Shown: positions 1 through 11,789 of the stretch, piece after piece
Position numbering within the stretch: the first letter of the stretch is position 1
Layout of the letters: the number at the start of each line of letters is the position of its first letter
NCBI GenBank assembly: GCA_946807835.1
Contig: OX327711.1
Span: 18,077,501 to 18,141,500 of the forward strand
Reading direction: 5' to 3'
From: Ailanthus altissimus
Taxonomy: Eukaryota > Streptophyta > Magnoliopsida > Sapindales > Simaroubaceae
Length of the DNA: 64,000 bases
Made by a program: the position numbers and the translations under genes
Notes under the pieces: generated by a model
Told to the model about the DNA's origin: nothing
Databases searched by the model: none
The model's input: only the letters and a program-made list of their open reading frames with translations

Positions 1-48
1 GATGAATGAAGAGCATATAAGGCATGCATTATATGCTCTTCATTCATC
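1..48. repeat. Perfect 20-bp inverted repeat (hairpin) at the window edge
   Basis: Bases 1-20 are the exact reverse complement of bases 29-48, with an 8-base loop that itself holds GCATGC. The arms contain GCATATAA, which looks like a TATA box. The left edge of the window may cut the repeat, so its full length is unknown. Confidence 0.85.
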
Positions 49-300
49 AAGAAATAGATTCAGAAATACACATACAAATTGAGAAATCAATAGAGAGAGT
101 AAGCATTAGCAAGAACACTAAAAGCTTTCTTGAGGTCTTCGTTTATCTCTCAGAACTTTCCAACACCCTCTTACTTGTTCAACACTCCCACACACAGCAC
201 GATTTTTTTTACTATTTACTGACTTGAGCGTCGGAGTATTTTTTTTTTTATAGGAGGACGACTTTGTCTCAAAAAAAAGTTCCTGAAACTAATTAGAAGA
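1..300 (+). repeat. Probable 3' part of an LTR
   Basis: A TATA-like ATATAAGG (about 16-23) is followed by a C- and T-rich stretch. Then comes TGACTTGAGCGTCGGAG (about 220-237), a phrase I recall from the R/U5 region of several plant LTRs, followed by a T-run and AGGAGGACGACTTTGTCTCA. No partner LTR, primer site or coding sequence is visible, so this is a fragment call resting mainly on memory of that phrase. The small ORF at 24-227 has no recognisable product. Confidence 0.35.
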
Positions 301-3300
301 GAACAGAATGCCAATTTCGAGATTCCAGTAAAGATTCAAGAGTGGGAAAGTAATTTCTAGAGGTTTTTAAAAATCGAAAACTTCAATAAAAAAAAGCTAA
401 AAAAGAAGAAGAATAAAAATTAATGTCATTAATATGTTGTAATTGAGAATCTTAGGTGAAGACTTGCGATAAATTAGACTATTTTACTAATATAATATTA
501 GAGTTATTTAAACTTCAGTATTTTTGTTTTTAGTTAAAATTTTAATTTATGAATAATGACACACCTCACATGTTTATAATTATATTAGCTAAAAGGAATA
601 AGAGAGAACTAAACCCAACCCATAAACGTGTACGTTTATCTGAATTCATATGACCTGTTATATCTTTATTTATTTTTCATGCATTTGCACAACATTTGAC
701 GTATTTATTTGCTAGGTGTCTGACATTTCCATGGACATTTCAGGAGTGTAGTTCTTGATGAGAAGTAGAAGAGGGATCAATAAAACTATCTTTTATTTTA
801 AAAAAAAATTATTTTAATTTGGACAAGAAGGATTCAGAAGAATACAACTCACCATGGAATTAAAAATTAAGCAAAGGAACAGAAAGAAACAAGATATGGG
901 GCCTTTAGTGAAATGGGGTCTTGGGTTCTAATAGCGATACTCCCCTAATAATATCAAGGAATTGTTCTGTCCAATTCAACTTAAAGAGTTGTACTGCTAC
1001 TATATAGCCCCTATATTCTGTCTTATCGAACCCCCATTACTTACAAGAGAGAAATATTAATTATGAGAACTTTACTGAAAAATTGAGGTCTGACGAGAAT
1101 CCAATAGTAACATTCCAACTGGAAATTCAGTCTTTGGGTCCTCATTGGATCACGTTTAGTGGTATGGGACTTAAAACAAACACCGTGGGCCTATAAATCT
1201 ATCACAAACAAATAGAATTATTCTTCTTTCGTAGTATTTTCTTCATTCTTGTTTGAGATTTGTTTTTCATACCACGAAAATAAATTAACCTATTCTTGTA
1301 ATAGGTTCTCTCTCAAACCTATTCTATAATTTAGGGTAGCAAAAAATCAGAAAATTGAATTGGACTAAGCAAATTGGAGTGAACCTAGAATCAATTTTTA
1401 AAAAAATAAAAAATACACGTAACACTTTAAGAATGGAATAGAATTAAGAACCGAAATAAATTGAAAACCTAACTGAATCGAAGACCGAACCAAACAATTT
1501 AATACCAAAATTAAGCCTAATTTTAGCCTAAGGGTAAGTAAATTGGAATCAGAACGAGTTTAGGATTGGACTAGATCAGTCTCATATCTCTTCAGGACAT
1601 TAAAATTTGTCTCGATTGGAATAGATTTTGAGATTGGACGTATCCCAACTCGAACTATGATTCTACAAAAAAAAGAATTGCCTAAAAATATTTAGTAAAA
1701 AAAAAAATCATTACCTTAAGTAGTAGTCGAACTCTTTCTTCTATAGCTGATTCTTACCTTTAAATCTTGAAAATCATGAATAACATAATAAGTTGTCTTC
1801 TATTTGATTGATGATATACTCGGAGTGATTATATTAGAGTTAATCCCAAGATTTTAGCTATTTATCTTATAAATAGGATTATTTGATTTAATTATATAAT
1901 TATTAGGATCTTACTTAATAAAGAGATTGATTGCAAAATTAATGAATATTGTGATCTCATAGTCATTTCTACTCGAGGGTTCCTAATCGGAGAGATTATT
2001 GAAGAGTCTTTTCCGGAGCAGCTTCCAAAAAGAGGTCCCAGGCCCATAACCTTGATTTGGTCAAAGAGTTCTAGTTGTCAACGAGAAAAATGGGTCGGGT
2101 ATGTATCCTAGGCTCTCCGCCTTGACTTATTACTTAGGCTAGTTTATAAAAGAGAGGGGTTTAGATATTTGGTCTATTTCCCAAAGATAATATATATATA
2201 TTTCTTTTTAAACAAACCCCCATAATTTTCCTTACATCACCCACTTTCTTGTGAAATTTTATATAATCAAATTATCCCCTTAAAAGTAAAATTATTTTTA
2301 GGGGACAAACTAGTTTGAAGCAAAAATATATTTTTAAAAAAAATTGTATCTACACCAATTCATTCCCAAAGTTTCATGAAACACCATGTGAAGAATTATC
2401 TCATCCTTCAAGCTATCGATGTTAAAAGGTCATGGGAGGATGCCTTTATAAATTAGCACAAAGAAAAAAAAAAAAAAAAGGAGATGAAGACGACGAGTCA
2501 ATTAGGATTCTGTCATAAACATGTATTCAAAGAGTTGCCAACTTTACAAACTTTCAATGCCGAAGTTAGTTTAAATTTTTTCATCTAATTTTAATATTAA
2601 TCAATATATATTCTTTCTTATATTATATATATAAAAATTGTCTTCGTTATTTTCTGGCATTCTTCAGGCAAGTTTTCTTAATTTAAAGATTATTGAAATT
2701 AATTTTAATTACGAATAATAACCAATAGGCTTTAAATGTTTTTTTTTCAAAATTAACTTTTTTGATATTAAGCCTATAGTTTGAAAAACAGAAGACTAGG
2801 AATGAAAGAATTAAAAAAGAAATAATATATTAATGGGTGAAAGTAAAAAATAAGATAAAAATTGTACATAATAAATATTAAGTTTTTTAATGTTTTATAG
2901 ACGGGATAATAAGTAAATAAATATAAAAAATCAATTTGTGGATACAAATATTCCTACCATATTATTTAGAAGGCCAGATTAAAAGCATCGTCCACATCTC
3001 ATTTCTACTTTAAAACCAATAATAATAATAATAATAATACCAAAAATTAATATTGTTTTGTTCTAATCCCTAAAGTAAAAAAAAGGGCTCTCAACTTTTT
3101 CAAATAGCTGCCACCTCAAAAAAACTAAATCTCAATCGAGAGGGGGCTTTCGCCTCTTTTTTAGCGGCCAAATAATCTCCTTTAAATTTAAGTTTTGTTT
3201 CTTTCTACATTAATCTTCTTTTTCTTCCGATGTTTTTCTATTTTCTATTTTTAAGTCACTTTTCTCTATTGCTACGGTGCCGAGACCTCCATCAATTCAA

Positions 3301-3329
3301 CCATGGTTTCATTTGTTGGTGATTACAAG
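301..3329. other. Intergenic, no gene seen
   Basis: AT-rich sequence without a convincing ORF, RNA gene or complete repeat. It holds an (AAT)n microsatellite at about 3018-3039 and several poly-A/T runs. The stretch at about 1333-1700 resembles decayed non-autonomous DNA-transposon sequence, but its ends could not be fixed. Confidence 0.6.
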
Positions 3330-3810
3330 TGTTACAAACTTTTTTAGAATCGTATAATTTTAAATGTGTTGTGTGTTAAACAGTCGAGAAAATCATACAA
3401 AAAAAAAAAGAACACGTACACCAAATATTTGAAAGAATGTTCTTTATATTACTGAAGAGAAAATACAAATTATGAGATGATTTATATAAGTGAAGGTCTT
3501 CCCTTTATATATTAGCAGTCTTATACAATTGACAGGTAAGATCTAAATGATCTAACGGTGTATATACAAAATAAAATAATATGACCTAAAATATTCATAG
3601 ATGTCATCACATATTTTATGAAATATTTATTTCTTAATTAGGGTTAACAACTCTAATAAGTCGCGAGCTTGACCTGATTCTTCACCCATGTCAGCGGGTC
3701 TTCTAGAAACTTCGGCTTGCGATCCATTCCAGCAGCCCTTAAGGCCTCTAGGAAGCTTTGTCGCGCACTAAGTGTTCGAAGAAATGCTTGAGAACACTTG
3801 AGACATGACA
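3330..3810 (-). repeat. 3' LTR of the Ty3 chromodomain element
   Basis: Starts TGTTACAAAC and ends AGACATGACA. It is similar to 6311-6792 throughout. Its first ~54 bp are much more diverged than the rest, mostly as C-to-T and G-to-A changes. Confidence 0.9.
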
Positions 3811-3827
3811 TTCTCTCCCACCAAATT
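3811..3827 (-). other. Polypurine tract of the Ty3 element
   Basis: On the minus strand TTTGGTGGGAGAGAA abuts the start of the 3' LTR, the normal place for plus-strand priming. Confidence 0.7.
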
Positions 3828-3839
3828 CACGCGACGCCC

Positions 3840-5044
3840 TTATCTCGTTTTCACTAGAAACTGCACATCTCGTTCTTTAATCTGCCGCTGTACGCTCTCG
3901 TATTCGCAGTGTGCTCCAATATCAGGTACCTCTTTCCACTTGACAAAGTACTCACGCCTTGGAGGTGGATTTTCTCTCTGTACCGTCCGTCCCTTAAGGA
4001 TGAGACTCTCTCATTTGTCGTCCCATGTAAAAATCCCTAAAGGTCCATGTTTCTGCTCCATGTCTTCCATACTCCCTTGGTATAGCTTCCAACAGCTCTT
4101 GGGAGACACAGGATAGAGCTGCTGTCTTGAAGGTATCCTCACTTTATGCGAGACGTTGCCAACCCTCTTGACAATAGGAAATGACCCTTCATCCCTACGA
4201 TCAAAGCCTTTATGAAGTGGGTGTGCTATCTTGCATTGTGATGGAAGTATCGTCTCCATCACCAAGTCCCCCGCACAATGCTTGACACATTGCTGCTTGT
4301 CTCTAACTCCCTTCTTGTGATGAAAGTGCACATCATGTGACGCCTCGAATTGTTGAGCGACACCCACACTCGACAACTCCTTGAGCTGCCCCCGCAACTC
4401 ATCTAATCCTAGTTGAGGCATCTGCACTGTAGTTGGAAGCGTAAACCTCAGCTCTAACTGTTTCCCATGCTCGGTATCACCTTGATATGGTTGCACCTGT
4501 GGTATGTTAGTTGGCACGACCCCCTTGTTCTCCTCGAGTACTTTCGCAATCCTCGTTGGTAGCTTACCCTAACCCATTGTCGCCTTATCATCCATCTCCT
4601 TTGCTGTGCTTGGATGTGCTTCTCCTTTGCGCCCAACAACTTTCATTAGTTGAATGGCAAAAAAGATTTTAGTATTGGCTTTCGGCTGAGATTGCCCACC
4701 CATGGGCTTGTCTACCATTGGTATCATGTAAGGTCCTTCTTCCATGATGCACACGTAATTGTGTCGAGGAAGTGGGACCACATCGTACTGTCTCAAGAAC
4801 TCTATACCTAATACCACATCAAAATCATCAAGAGGTGCTACAAAAAAATTTACATCGCCACGCCATTTACCTAGGTGGATATCGACCCCTCAAACCACCC
4901 CATCCAGTGGCTTGGCCATAACATTTACCGATTTGAGGAACCTTTTCTCTTTCTTCACATAAAGTCTTAAGCGTTTCGCCTTCTCACGCTTAATGAAGTT
5001 GTGCGTCGCGCTTGAATTTATCAGTACTTGAGTTTTATATAGTT
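3840..5044 (-). pseudogene. pol remnant: protease fused to integrase tail and chromodomain
   Basis: The protease region reads VLINSSATHNFI at about 5000-5035, where the family has D-[ST]-G-A-[ST]-H. The catalytic Asp is Asn here, and a stop follows downstream. VVLGIEFLRQYDVVPLP (about 4820-4768) is the conserved protease C-terminal part. Next come the pre-RT linker (IAKVLEENKGVVPTNIPQ) and the first residues of the RT region (GLDELRGQLKELSSVG). At about 4325 the text jumps to the post-integrase region (GDLVMETILPSQCK, VRIPSRQQLYPV). A chromodomain ends it (REYFVKWKEVPDIGAH, stop 3840-3842). The jump skips RT, RNase H and the integrase core while the reading frame stays open. Confidence 0.85.
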
Positions 5045-6282
5045 GATGTAGGCCTCAACATACATGAGTGTCTTTCCCGTTGGCGCGCTGGTACCTCGCT
5101 TGGCTTTCATTGTGTTAACCATTGCATTGAAAGCCTTCTTCTTCGAACAAACCTTGACCCAGTGTTCTCCATCGCAAAGGAAGCAGTTTGTCTTCGGTCT
5201 ATTACCTCTATGGCCGTTGTGCTTCTGCTTTTCTCATTTGGGCGGCTTACTTTTCTTCTCCTCATCCTTTGTATGCTGAAACTCTTTGGTGCCCCGACCT
5301 TTGCTGTGATTAGGTTTCGAATGCTTGGAATTTTTCGAGTCACCCTTGCGGTAATCTATGAGTGTTTCTGCCTATGTTAGAGTGTCAGATATTCTGGTTA
5401 CCCGCGCCGCTTTAACTCATTGGACGCTCATGCTTGCAACCCGTCCAGAAATTTGAATAGCAAGTCCTCCTCACTCATGTTTGGAATCTGGTGCATTAAC
5501 AAGAAGTACTCCTCGATGTTCTCGTTGATGGACTTAGTTTGTTTCAATTCTTTTAATCGCTTTTGAGCGTCGTGTGCCACATTCTCCAAATAGAATTGGC
5601 GCTTCAGCTCCCATTGCAATTCTGACTAGGTGTTGATTGTGCAGGTATTCTTGCGTATTTCTTAACTTTTCTTGCGCTACCATAGAATTGCATGATCGGA
5701 AAGATATAAGGTCTCGATATTTACCTTGTCTTTATCCTGCACGCCCATGGCGGCGAAGTATCTTTCCATATGCCAAAAGTAGTTATTGAGCTCCTTGGCA
5801 TTTCGCTTGCCGCTGAACTCCTTCAGTTTAGGAGCCTCGACTCTTGGCGCCCCTTGAGCATCAACAGACCCATTCGCCACTGCTCATTTGCACAACACCA
5901 TGTCTTCTTTGACAACGTCAAACCCTCTACGCAGTTCCTCCAATTAGGTTTGAACTTTGTCCATGGTGGCGTATACCTTCCCTTGAAAAGCCTTGACCCA
6001 ATCACACTGTCGATCAGCGTAACTCTCGATGGATGTGTCGATGAGGGAGCATAGCTCATCCCTTTGAGTGTCGAGTCCCACCTTGAGTTTCTCTACTTGT
6101 TGCTCCAACTCCCCAAGACGATCCGTCGCCTTTCCCACAGTGCCACCGAGCTTTTTCACCATGTTCCCAAACTCATGGCTTGGATCGACAGACTTGTCAT
6201 GAGGTACACTTCCGTGCCTCTTAGCTTTGGGGTCCCTACCATTCTCTTCATTCAAATTTGACGGTGTTGCGTCTTTTTCCAT
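5045..6282 (-). pseudogene. gag of the Ty3 element, broken
   Basis: The first ATG after the primer site is at 6282. Frame-broken pieces carry gag features in order. First is an N-terminal coiled-coil-like stretch (6282-5944). Next is VEAPKLKEFSGKRNAKEL (about 5840-5770), typical of plant Ty3 gag, and then the retrotrans_gag core with NMSEEDLLFKFLDGLQ (5619-5428). Last is a zinc knuckle at about 5145-5185, C-F-L-C-D-G-E-H-W-V-K-V-C. Its spacing is CX2CX3HX4C, one residue shorter than the usual CX2CX4HX4C; I recall the short form from other plant gags of this type. Stops and frameshifts separate the pieces, so no intact Gag is made. Confidence 0.85.
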
Positions 6283-6292
6283 CTTCTTTGAA

Positions 6293-6308
6293 CCTGGCTT
6301 TGATAACA
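6293..6308 (-). other. Primer-binding site (initiator tRNA-Met type), Ty3 element
   Basis: On the minus strand the sequence after the LTR end reads GTTATCAAAGCC. The usual initiator tRNA-Met site is TGGTATCAGAGC. It lies 2-3 bases inside the 5' LTR, as expected, and shows a few transitions. Confidence 0.7.
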
Positions 6309-6310
6309 AA

Positions 6311-6792
6311 TGTCATGGACCTTTCAAGAACTGTGCAGCCTTAGACTCGTTGCATGCTAAGCAGCAGAGAAAATCACATAAAGAAGAGAAGAAACATGCA
6401 CACCAACTGTTTGAAAGAATGCTCTCTATATTACTAAAGAGAAAACACAAGTTATGAGATGATTTATATAAGTGAGGGTCTCCCTTTTATATACTAGCAG
6501 CCCTATACAATCGACGGCTGATATCTAAACGATCTAATGATGTATATACAAGATGAAATAATATGCCATAGAATATTCTTAGATGCCATCACATATTCTA
6601 TGGAATATTCCTTTCCTAATTGGGGTTAACAACCCTAATAAGTCGCAGGCTTGACCCGGTTATTCACCCATGTCAACGAGTCTTCTAGAAGTTTCGGCCT
6701 GCCATCCATTCCAGCAGCTTTTAAGACCTTTAGAAGGTTTTGTCGCGCATCAAGTGTTCGAAAAAATGTTTGAGAACACTTGGGGCGTGACA
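6311..6792 (-). repeat. 5' LTR of the Ty3 chromodomain element
   Basis: Starts TGTCATGGAC and ends GGGCGTGACA on the plus strand. It aligns end to end with 3330-3810. This copy keeps more C and G than its partner. Confidence 0.9.
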
Positions 6793-6796
6793 CAAG

Positions 6797-9162
6797 ACTG
6801 AGACAAGATGTGTCCTTCCTTGCTGTTACACCCTTTGACGGCCAAGTAACTTATTTGCCTTCTTCATCAAGCTGATGCCAACCTTACCACGCGAAGTTAG
6901 CACCCACTATACCGAACTAGTTTTCCTTCATCGGCTCTTACATGGAAATGCCAAAATACGCTCATTTTTGCTGTCACCCCTCGTGGCCATGTAGATTACC
7001 AGTTACTCGCCATGGAAAAGCCATTCTAATTAAGGGTCTAATTTAGGTTGCTACAGGAATTCAACGTGTCGCCGCTGTGTGTTGCCTTGCCCCTATCACT
7101 TTTGAATCCAATCTCTACCTACTATTTTCGGCCAACATAAGCTCCCCTACTATATTTTGTTCTCAATTTTATTTGCAATAGTTTTGTTTATATGAAGGAT
7201 GGTTTTTGGTTAAATTAAGGTTTGGTGTAAAATGAATGTAATTAATTATAAGGGTATTTTTGTAATTTTTTTTTCTGCCCGAGAGTGTTTTATCTATTTA
7301 TTCTTTTGAAGATATCCTCTTTTATGAGGTAGATATTATCTTTTGTAAAGTAAAATTATTTTTTTATGAGAGTCAAATTTTTTTGTCTATAATAAGAGTA
7401 TATATTTTTATTTGAGATAGATTCCGTTAAAGGACTTGGTTGTATCTCTATTTCGAACGGCCCATAAAAAAATTATTTTATTTTTGTAAAGTATTTTAAT
7501 AATTATTTGATGTATATAAACCATCTTATCATATAATAATTTATATTTGAATTTAAAAAATAATTACATAAAAAAATCCTTAAAAAAAAAAAAAATAAAG
7601 AAGTTTCACAACGCATCAATTTAAATGAAAACCCACAAAATAACAAACAAAATCATATCCCACAAAAAATACAAATCTCCGTTCTCCACCCACCACAGAA
7701 TTTAACAAAAACGGGGGGGGGGGGGGGAAATTCGATATATTATTAGGCACAAAGGATCCGTGCGAACCGTACCATCCAGCACCCGTAGACCGCACATCTC
7801 TTATTCTCTATGATAACGACACTTGTATTCTCCCGGCTAGGCCCCACCTCCACCGCCACCGCCACCACCACCACGAACAACATGATGATTATCAGTTTCA
7901 CATAAACATCACACATAATTTTTCTTTCCTATTCGCTTTAATTAAATAAAAAAATTCTCTCTTTTCTTTTTCGCCCCCAGTCTTTTATTGACTTTCTCTC
8001 TGTGGTCCCCAGTCCCCACCTTCCACCTCCACCCCCTCTCCCCTAACTGGGCCCCGTGGGAGCTGAAATATCGGGTCAAACTGAATCTACGGTCTCTGTC
8101 TTTTATACGAATACGTATTTTCCCATTTACTTTTGAAAAAAAATTATTAAATCTTTATTTTATCATAAAAACATCACCAAAAACAAAAGATTCTGTCCTC
8201 GTTCACTGCATCTAAATCTCAAATATTTAGATGCTTAAATAAAAAACCCTTCAAAACAGGAGGCAATAGTTTGCCATATTTCCTTTTCTTTTTTTTGGGT
8301 TTGAAGTTAAAACAATGGCACCGTCATAAGGTAGGTATGTACCCCATTTGTGGCATAGTATGTACTAGCTGGTACTTTGCTGACTTTTGATTGTTGTGTA
8401 CGTTTAAGGTGATACGTGCATCTGGCTCGTTGTTATTTAGGAATATTAAAATGGGTTTATGATTGCTTTGACATAAAGATAAAGATAGCTTTTTAATTTA
8501 TTTTTTTCTGTGTTAATGGAGGTTGCAATCATGGATGTTTCTTTATTTTCAAAAATATTGAATTGAATTGAATTGAATTTGAGGTTGCTTTTTCTTCTTC
8601 CATTCTTTTGCTTGTTTTGTGTGTGGTTTTTTGTTTTTAAAATAATTAGTTGAGTTGTTTATTTGGGTTAGGATTTTCCAGGTACTTACGGAAGGTGGTG
8701 TTTGACTTTTAAGCCAGAAAAAAGAAAAAAGAAAAAGAAAGCAGGATTGTCTTGGAGGTGAAGGGTTTGATTGTGAACTTGTGATCAGGTCAGGTTTAGC
8801 TTTGATGGGTTTAGTTTTCTCCTTTTTATGGGATTTAATGGGTTTCAAGGGATTTTGATTCTGATGGAGATTAGATTGTTGTCTATGGCAGTCTCTTTTT
8901 TAATTGGTCTAAATCATTGGTTCGATTGGTTTTCTTGATTTTATTCTAAGTCAAAATTTGATTCTTCTGCAGTGCTTAGATTGTTAATGGGTTTGAAGAA
9001 GTTTGATATCTTCAACTCTGTAACTTATATAGGATTATCTCCTTCTACTTCTCAGCTGAAGGGGAAAAAAGCAGAAGAAATAGGAATATTTGTTTGTTAT
9101 AAGGTTATTTAGAATTTGAGCTTTCAACAACTTTATTTGCTGGGAAGAAAAGGAAAAATAAA
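6797..9162. other. Intergenic and kinase upstream region
   Basis: No ORF of note. From about 7.1 kb the sequence is AT-rich with poly-A/T runs. It holds a 15-G homopolymer at 7713-7727, a CCACCG/CCACCA run at about 7843-7874 and an (AATTG)n run at about 8563-8580. A likely 5' UTR precedes the kinase ATG. TTCTTCTGCAG at about 8963-8973 could be a UTR intron acceptor, but no donor was chosen with confidence. Confidence 0.5.
7713..7727. repeat. 15-base poly-G tract
   Basis: An uninterrupted run of 15 G in otherwise AT-rich DNA, about 1.4 kb upstream of the kinase ATG. Such runs are also prone to length errors in sequencing. Confidence 0.9.
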
Positions 9163-11789
9163 ATGGGGGATGAGGCTACTTCCTGGATTAGGAGGACAAA
9201 GTTTTCTCACACAGTATGTCATAGGTTTGATTCATCAAGATTGGACTCTATTCCTTTCACCATACCAGATAGGAGTTCTAGATTGAAGTCAAGGCCTGGA
9301 ACAGCTTCTTCTGATTGGAAATCTGTTTCTATTGATTCACAGATTCAGCAAAATCCTATCACAAACAGGCGTAGATCTTTATCCCCCAACCCTGAAACAG
9401 TTCTCCCTGATACTTTCAAGGAAGCAAGGTCTGCTACCAAGAGATTTTCAACTCCACGTCCTAGGAGAAAGGAATCAGAAAAAAGGTTGGTGAGAAAGTT
9501 GTTAGATAAACAATCCCAACAAGTGACCAAGACATCACCCAATTCATATAGTACAAGCCCTCTTAGGCACTTGGGTTCTTTGAGAGTTACTGAGAGATAT
9601 AAGGGCAGAAAGGAATCAACTTGGACCAAGTATTTTGATCATGCTGGAGGCAGGGTTAATGCTGTGGATTCTGCAGATGAACACAGTGTTGACCTCTCTA
9701 AGCTTTTTCTTGGGCTTAGGTTTGCTCATGGGGCACATAGCCGGCTGTACCATGGGATATATAAGGATGAGGCTGTTGCAGTGAAGATTATCACCGTACC
9801 AGACGATGATGAAAATGGAACCTTGGCAGCTCGATTGGAGAAACAATTCAATCGAGAAGTTACTCTTTTGTCTCGGCTCCAACATTCAAATGTCATAAAG
9901 GTGAGATCGCGGTTTCATCTGTGGAGTATTTGCCTTCTTAGAGGAAGTACAGAATTTATTCATATTTATGTTTTCAATTGTTTTTAACTGAACCATCAGA
10001 CCTGCGAATCTGTGAAGACCATATTTAACTCTTGAATCAGGGACAAAAATATGATTATTGTTTTTTTGGCCTTATGAACCAATTCTTATGTGTATTATTT
10101 AATCTGATAAACAGTTTGTAGCAGCATGTAAAAAGCCACCAGTATATTGTGTCATCACAGAATATCTATCAGAGGGTTCCTTGAGGGCATACTTGCATAA
10201 GCTGGAGGATAAATCTCTCCCCTTGCAAAAATTGATTGCAATTGCTCTCGAAATTGCACGTGGAATGGAATACATTCACTCTCAAGGTGTCATTCATCGG
10301 GATCTTAAGCCGGAAAATGTCCTTATTAATCAAGATTTCCACCTGAAAGTTGCTGATTTTGGTATAGCTTGTGAGGAAGCATACTGTGATCCATTGGCCG
10401 ATGACCCAGGAACTTACCGTTGGATGGCACCTGAAATGATCAAGCACAAACCCTATGGGCGAAAAGTTGATGTCTACAGTTTTGGACTCATCTTGTGGGA
10501 AATGGTGGCTGGAACAATCCCATATGAGGATATGAATCCGATCCAAGCTGCTTTTGCTGTAGTGAATAAGGTAAATTTCATGCATTGTACTAATAAATTT
10601 GTATGGATTTATGACTGCATATCTGGTACATTTCATCTAAATTCGTCTTATCCGATGATAAGCTTAATCTTTCAGGAATGGTATCTTCTGAAGCTTAACG
10701 AATAAATTCCTTCAAACTGATAATAAAATTGCCCTGGCAAGCACTATAATTCTCGATCAATTTTGTTTACTGATCTTTAGGGTTGTGCATTTTCTCTGAT
10801 GTTGAACTCTTCTTTTGGCAATGGTATTTTGCTGGAATATATGTTTTACTTGTAGGAGAACCATCTTCAATCTGCATTGGCATTATAGTAGAGAAAAACA
10901 ATAGGAAGAAAAGGAAAAGAACTTTTGTTTGGTTTCATGTGGAACCCTGATAATTTTTTTTCATAAAATTTGCATGCAAACTTTGTGGTTGTAATAAATT
11001 TGATTTTCAGAAGGCGTTTGACAGAAGATGTCTTAAAAACATAAGATCAATTAATCAAATAGATGTAACTGGAGAATAGATTGCCTTGATTTCACTGATA
11101 CAATGGATCATTAATAGATTGGTAATTGGTGGTAGAGCCAGAAATGTAAATTTGTGGGTCATGATTTAAAGAGGAAATCATTTCTGTGAAAAAAACTACA
11201 AAAGTAAATGTTTCAAAACATACAAAAGTATCCATTTTTCTTAAGATTTTTTAAGCTCCATCACTATTGGTAATAGAAAGGTTTGCTTTCATATTTTGTG
11301 TTTCTTGTTTGGTTTAATGTAAGAGAGAAAGTTTGTTGCAATATTTGTTTGCTTTATTTGGTTCTGTTATTCTTTTTCTTCCATGCCTTGTTACATTACT
11401 TTATGAATCTCAATACATAGGTTCTTATTTATGTGATTTTTTAACATCATTGAAATTTTTCCACACTTCAGAATTTGCGACCTGTTATTCCAGGGGATTG
11501 TCCACCTGCCATGGGAGCTTTAATAGAGCAATGTTGGTCATTGCAACCAGATAAGAGGCCTGAGTTTTGGCAAATTGTGAAAGTGTTAGAGCAATTTGAG
11601 ACTTCTCTGGCTCGTGATGGAACTCTGAATCTGGTACAAAATCCCACTTTCCAAGATCATAAGAAAGGGCTCCTTCATTGGATTCAAAAGCTTGGTCCCG
11701 TGCATCCTAATAATCATCCCATGCCCAAACCTAGCTCTCCAATGCCCAGGCCTAATAGCTATCCCATGCTTAAACCTAAGTTCACATGA
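9163..11789 (+). CDS. Raf-like (group C, HT1/RAF43-like) serine/threonine protein kinase
   Basis: Three exons: 9163-9900, 10115-10570 and 11472-11789. Both introns are GT-AG and phase 0, and the product has 503 residues. The N-terminus (MGDEATSWIRRTKFSHTVCH) matches what I recall of plant group C Raf-like kinases. The kinase domain spans about residues 185-445. It shows a degenerate glycine loop (FAHGAHSRLYHG), VAVK with Lys208, alpha-C Glu232, HRDLKPEN (307-314, catalytic Asp309), DFG (327-329), GTYRWMAPE (345-353) and CW...DKRP (419-428). GTYRWMAPE is the tyrosine-kinase-like signature shared by Raf-like MAPKKKs. All catalytic residues are present, so the kinase should be active in phosphotransfer. 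The tail (476-501) is proline-rich with repeated PMxKP-like units. Relatives are cytosolic signalling kinases; HT1 itself works in CO2 control of stomata, but that role cannot be assigned here. Family is certain, the exact orthologue is not. Confidence 0.95.

Larger units (their letters stand above)
3330..6792 (-). mobile_element. Ty3/gypsy chromodomain retrotransposon, internally deleted
   Basis: Two ~481-bp LTRs (3330-3810 and 6311-6792, TGT...ACA) flank 2.5 kb of decayed gag-pol read on the minus strand. A primer site for initiator tRNA-Met follows the 5' LTR at about 6293-6308 and a purine tract precedes the 3' LTR at about 3811-3827. CAAG flanks both sides (3326-3329 and 6793-6796), giving a 4-5 bp target duplication. 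Gag, a zinc knuckle, a protease and a C-terminal chromodomain can be read, but the RT, RNase H and integrase catalytic core are missing. The element cannot be autonomous. Chromodomain-bearing Ty3 elements are typically about 5-6 kb, so roughly 2-3 kb has been lost. Confidence 0.92.

Noticed and set aside
24..227. 67-codon ORF at the start of the window
   Set aside because: Lies in LTR-like sequence and overlaps the hairpin; no recognisable protein.
1333..1700. Possible hAT-like MITE starting TAGGGTAGCAAAAA
   Set aside because: No matching right end or target duplication was found by eye.
5012..5380. Plus-strand ORFs over the Ty3 element (also 3805-4116, 5770-6054, 6227-6457)
   Set aside because: Antisense shadows of gag and pol remnants whose minus-strand readings match known domains.
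9345..9885. Minus-strand ORFs opposite kinase exon 1, and similar over exon 2
   Set aside because: Complement of a clearly coding exon with conserved kinase text; no independent evidence.
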